Of a stretch of DNA of 7,525 nt, positions 6,504-7,525 are shown piece by piece (within the stretch, counting starts at the first letter, position 1; every line of letters begins with the position of its first letter). The stretch is from the NCBI GenBank assembly GCA_044344715.1, contig JBIJCI010000065.1, positions 1 through 7,525 of the forward strand, written 5' to 3'. The position numbers and the translations under genes were made by a program. The notes beneath the pieces were generated by a model. It saw only the letters and a program-made list of their open reading frames with translations, ran no database searches and was not told the DNA's origin. Source of the stretch: F1-60-MAGs027 sp044344715. GTDB lineage: Bacteria > Actinomycetota > Acidimicrobiia > Acidimicrobiales > Ilumatobacteraceae.

Positions 6504-7286
6504 GTGGCAAAAGCGCCGTTCGGTCACGCGCTCGTCACGGGGGCGTCGAGCGGTATCGGCGAGTCGATCGCCCACAAGCTCGGCAAGGCGGGCGTCGGGA
6601 TGGTGCTCGTTGCACGCCGCAAGGAACGCCTCGATGCGATCGCCGCGCAGTACCCGAACGTTGAGGTGCTCGCCGCCGATCTGACCACCGACTCCGGACT
6701 CGGGTCGGTGCTGCAACGTCTCCGCGACACCACCGGCACACCCGTGGATCTCGTGGTCAACAACGCTGGATTCGGCACGTCGGGTGCATTCGTCGATGCA
6801 GATGCATCACGACTCAGCCGCGAGATCTCCCTCAACATCAACGCATTGACCCGCATCTCGCACGAAGCGGTGCAGGGAATGTTGCCGCGCGGTCGCGGGT
6901 ACCTGTTGAACGTCTCGAGTATCGCCTCGTTCCAGCCGGGTCCCGGACTCGCCGTCTATTCGGCCACCAAGGCCTTCGTCACGAGCCTCACCGAGGCGCT
7001 GCACGAGGAGCTCCGGGGAACGGGCATCCGCGTGACCGCACTGTGTCCGGGACTCACGCACACGGAGTTCCAGGGCATCTCCAATACCACCGGTCTCGAG
7101 ACCAAGTTCCCCGACTTTGCGTGGATGTCCGCCGATGACGTGGCCCGTGACGGACTGCGGGCGGTCGCCGACGGCAAGGCCATCTGCGTGCCCGGACTGG
7201 TCAACAAATCGTTGGCCACCGTTTCCGCGTTCTCGCCGCGCGGAGTGTCGCGGCGAATCGCCGGGCTTGCAACCAGACTGCGCTGA
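6504..7286 (+). CDS. Classical short-chain dehydrogenase/reductase (SDR), substrate unknown
   Basis: This is a 260-residue NAD(P)-dependent oxidoreductase of the classical SDR fold. The cofactor loop is TGASSGIG at 12-19. Arg38 and Arg39 at the end of the second strand suggest NADP(H) preference. NNAG is at 86-89. The catalytic tetrad is Asn111, Ser139 (NVSSIASFQPG), Tyr152 and Lys156 (YSATK), with the usual PG turn in CPGLTHTEF. The style (FQPGPGLAVYSATKAFV) resembles the COG0300/DltE-like group, whose substrates are diverse, so none is assigned. No signal peptide or membrane helix is apparent, so it is probably cytoplasmic. The GTG start is five bases after the atpC stop with no clear Shine-Dalgarno, suggesting co-transcription and coupled translation with the atp operon. 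A functional link to ATP synthesis is not shown by the sequence. Confidence 0.93.
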   Translation: MAKAPFGHALVTGASSGIGESIAHKLGKAGVGMVLVARRKERLDAIAAQYPNVEVLAADLTTDSGLGSVLQRLRDTTGTPVDLVVNNAGFGTSGAFVDADASRLSREISLNINALTRISHEAVQGMLPRGRGYLLNVSSIASFQPGPGLAVYSATKAFVTSLTEALHEELRGTGIRVTALCPGLTHTEFQGISNTTGLETKFPDFAWMSADDVARDGLRAVADGKAICVPGLVNKSLATVSAFSPRGVSRRIAGLATRLR

Positions 7287-7324
7287 GGTCGCGGTACGCC
7301 CCGGCTCCTGAAATCGTTGCGACC
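7287..7324. terminator. Possible weak bidirectional terminator stem between convergent genes
   Basis: The 40-base gap between the SDR stop and the Rieske stop holds a perfect six-base inverted repeat: GGTCGC at 7287-7292 and GCGACC at 7319-7324, which could extend inward by G-U pairs. The loop is long and no T-run follows on either strand, so this is not a classic intrinsic terminator. It is called on position as much as on structure. Confidence 0.25.
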
Positions 7325-7326
7325 GC

Positions 7327-7525
7327 TCAGATCGTGAGGTAGATGGACCCGCTTCGTTCCGACACGCGGTACTGCGTGAGCGGTCGGGCGGCGGGCCCCT
7401 CGATGACGGCGCCCGTCGATGCATCGAAGATCGCCCCGTGCGACGGGCATGCCAGCTGACCACTCGAATTCGCCGACACCAAGGATCCTTGGTGCGTGCA
7501 CGAACGGCTGAATGCGGCGATTCCA
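7327..7525 (-). CDS. Rieske [2Fe-2S] domain protein, C-terminal part (partial)
   Basis: On the - strand an open frame enters at the right edge (first full codon at 7524) and runs 65 residues to TGA at 7329-7327. It has no start in the window. It contains both halves of a Rieske cluster site: Cys9-Thr-His11 (CTHQGS) and Cys26-Pro-Ser-His29 (CPSHGAIFD), separated by 14 residues, then the typical GPAARPLTQYRV strand. Two Cys and two His would bind the 2Fe-2S cluster. The layout resembles small Rieske proteins of actinobacteria, often exported, rather than ring-hydroxylating oxygenase subunits, but the N-terminus that would show a signal peptide or membrane anchor is missing. The two extra cysteines that form a disulfide in bc1-type Rieske proteins are both Ser here. 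It converges on the SDR gene. Confidence 0.88.
   Translation of the reverse strand, partial: GIAAFSRSCTHQGSLVSANSSGQLACPSHGAIFDASTGAVIEGPAARPLTQYRVSERSGSIYLTI

Noticed and set aside
6956..7501. - strand open frame with an ATG at 7501, spanning the Rieske region and the SDR gene
   Set aside because: It is out of frame with the C-T-H and C-P-S-H Rieske motifs, which are read in another - strand frame, and most of it is antisense to the SDR gene.
1..7525. A previously undescribed system such as defence, mobile or CRISPR-related
   Set aside because: Both strands are accounted for by the atp operon, an SDR gene and a Rieske gene. No transposase, direct-repeat array, tRNA, phage or toxin-like gene is visible.

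Overview
The window is the body of an F1Fo ATP synthase (atp) operon, read left to right on the + strand. It is followed by a closely linked short-chain dehydrogenase/reductase gene and, on the opposite strand at the right edge, the C-terminal half of a Rieske [2Fe-2S] protein. The DNA is GC-rich. The proteins look actinobacterial: two b-type subunits ahead of delta, a gamma C-terminal region close to the mycobacterial pattern as I recall it, and an alpha subunit with an extra C-terminal tail. A deep-branching actinomycete such as Acidimicrobiia is my best guess, but this is inference from protein character, not a database match.

Layout: atpB 3' end (1-119), atpE (165-449), a first b subunit (464-994), a second b/b' subunit (991-1536), atpH (1533-2060), atpA (2083-3684), atpG (3694-4605), atpD (4633-6075), atpC (6085-6498), SDR gene (6504-7286), a 40-base convergent gap, then the partial Rieske gene (7327-7525, - strand). 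Gaps within the + strand run are at most 45 bases and two junctions are 4-base ATGA overlaps, so one polycistronic message is likely. Its promoter and any atpI lie upstream of the window. No stretch over 300 bases lacks a gene.

Together the genes make subunits a and c (rotor ring and proton channel), b and b' with delta (the peripheral stalk), alpha3beta3 (the catalytic head) and gamma/epsilon (the central stalk). All key catalytic motifs are intact, so the enzyme should be functional. The operon's roles are well understood. The points worth a second look are details: how the initiation regions track subunit stoichiometry, the unfused b'-delta arrangement next to the mycobacterial fusion, the c-subunit N-terminal extension and glycine-motif substitution, the alpha tail, the unusual operon partner (SDR), and a Rieske protein lacking both disulfide cysteines. 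I see no mobile element, CRISPR array, RNA gene or new defence-type system.
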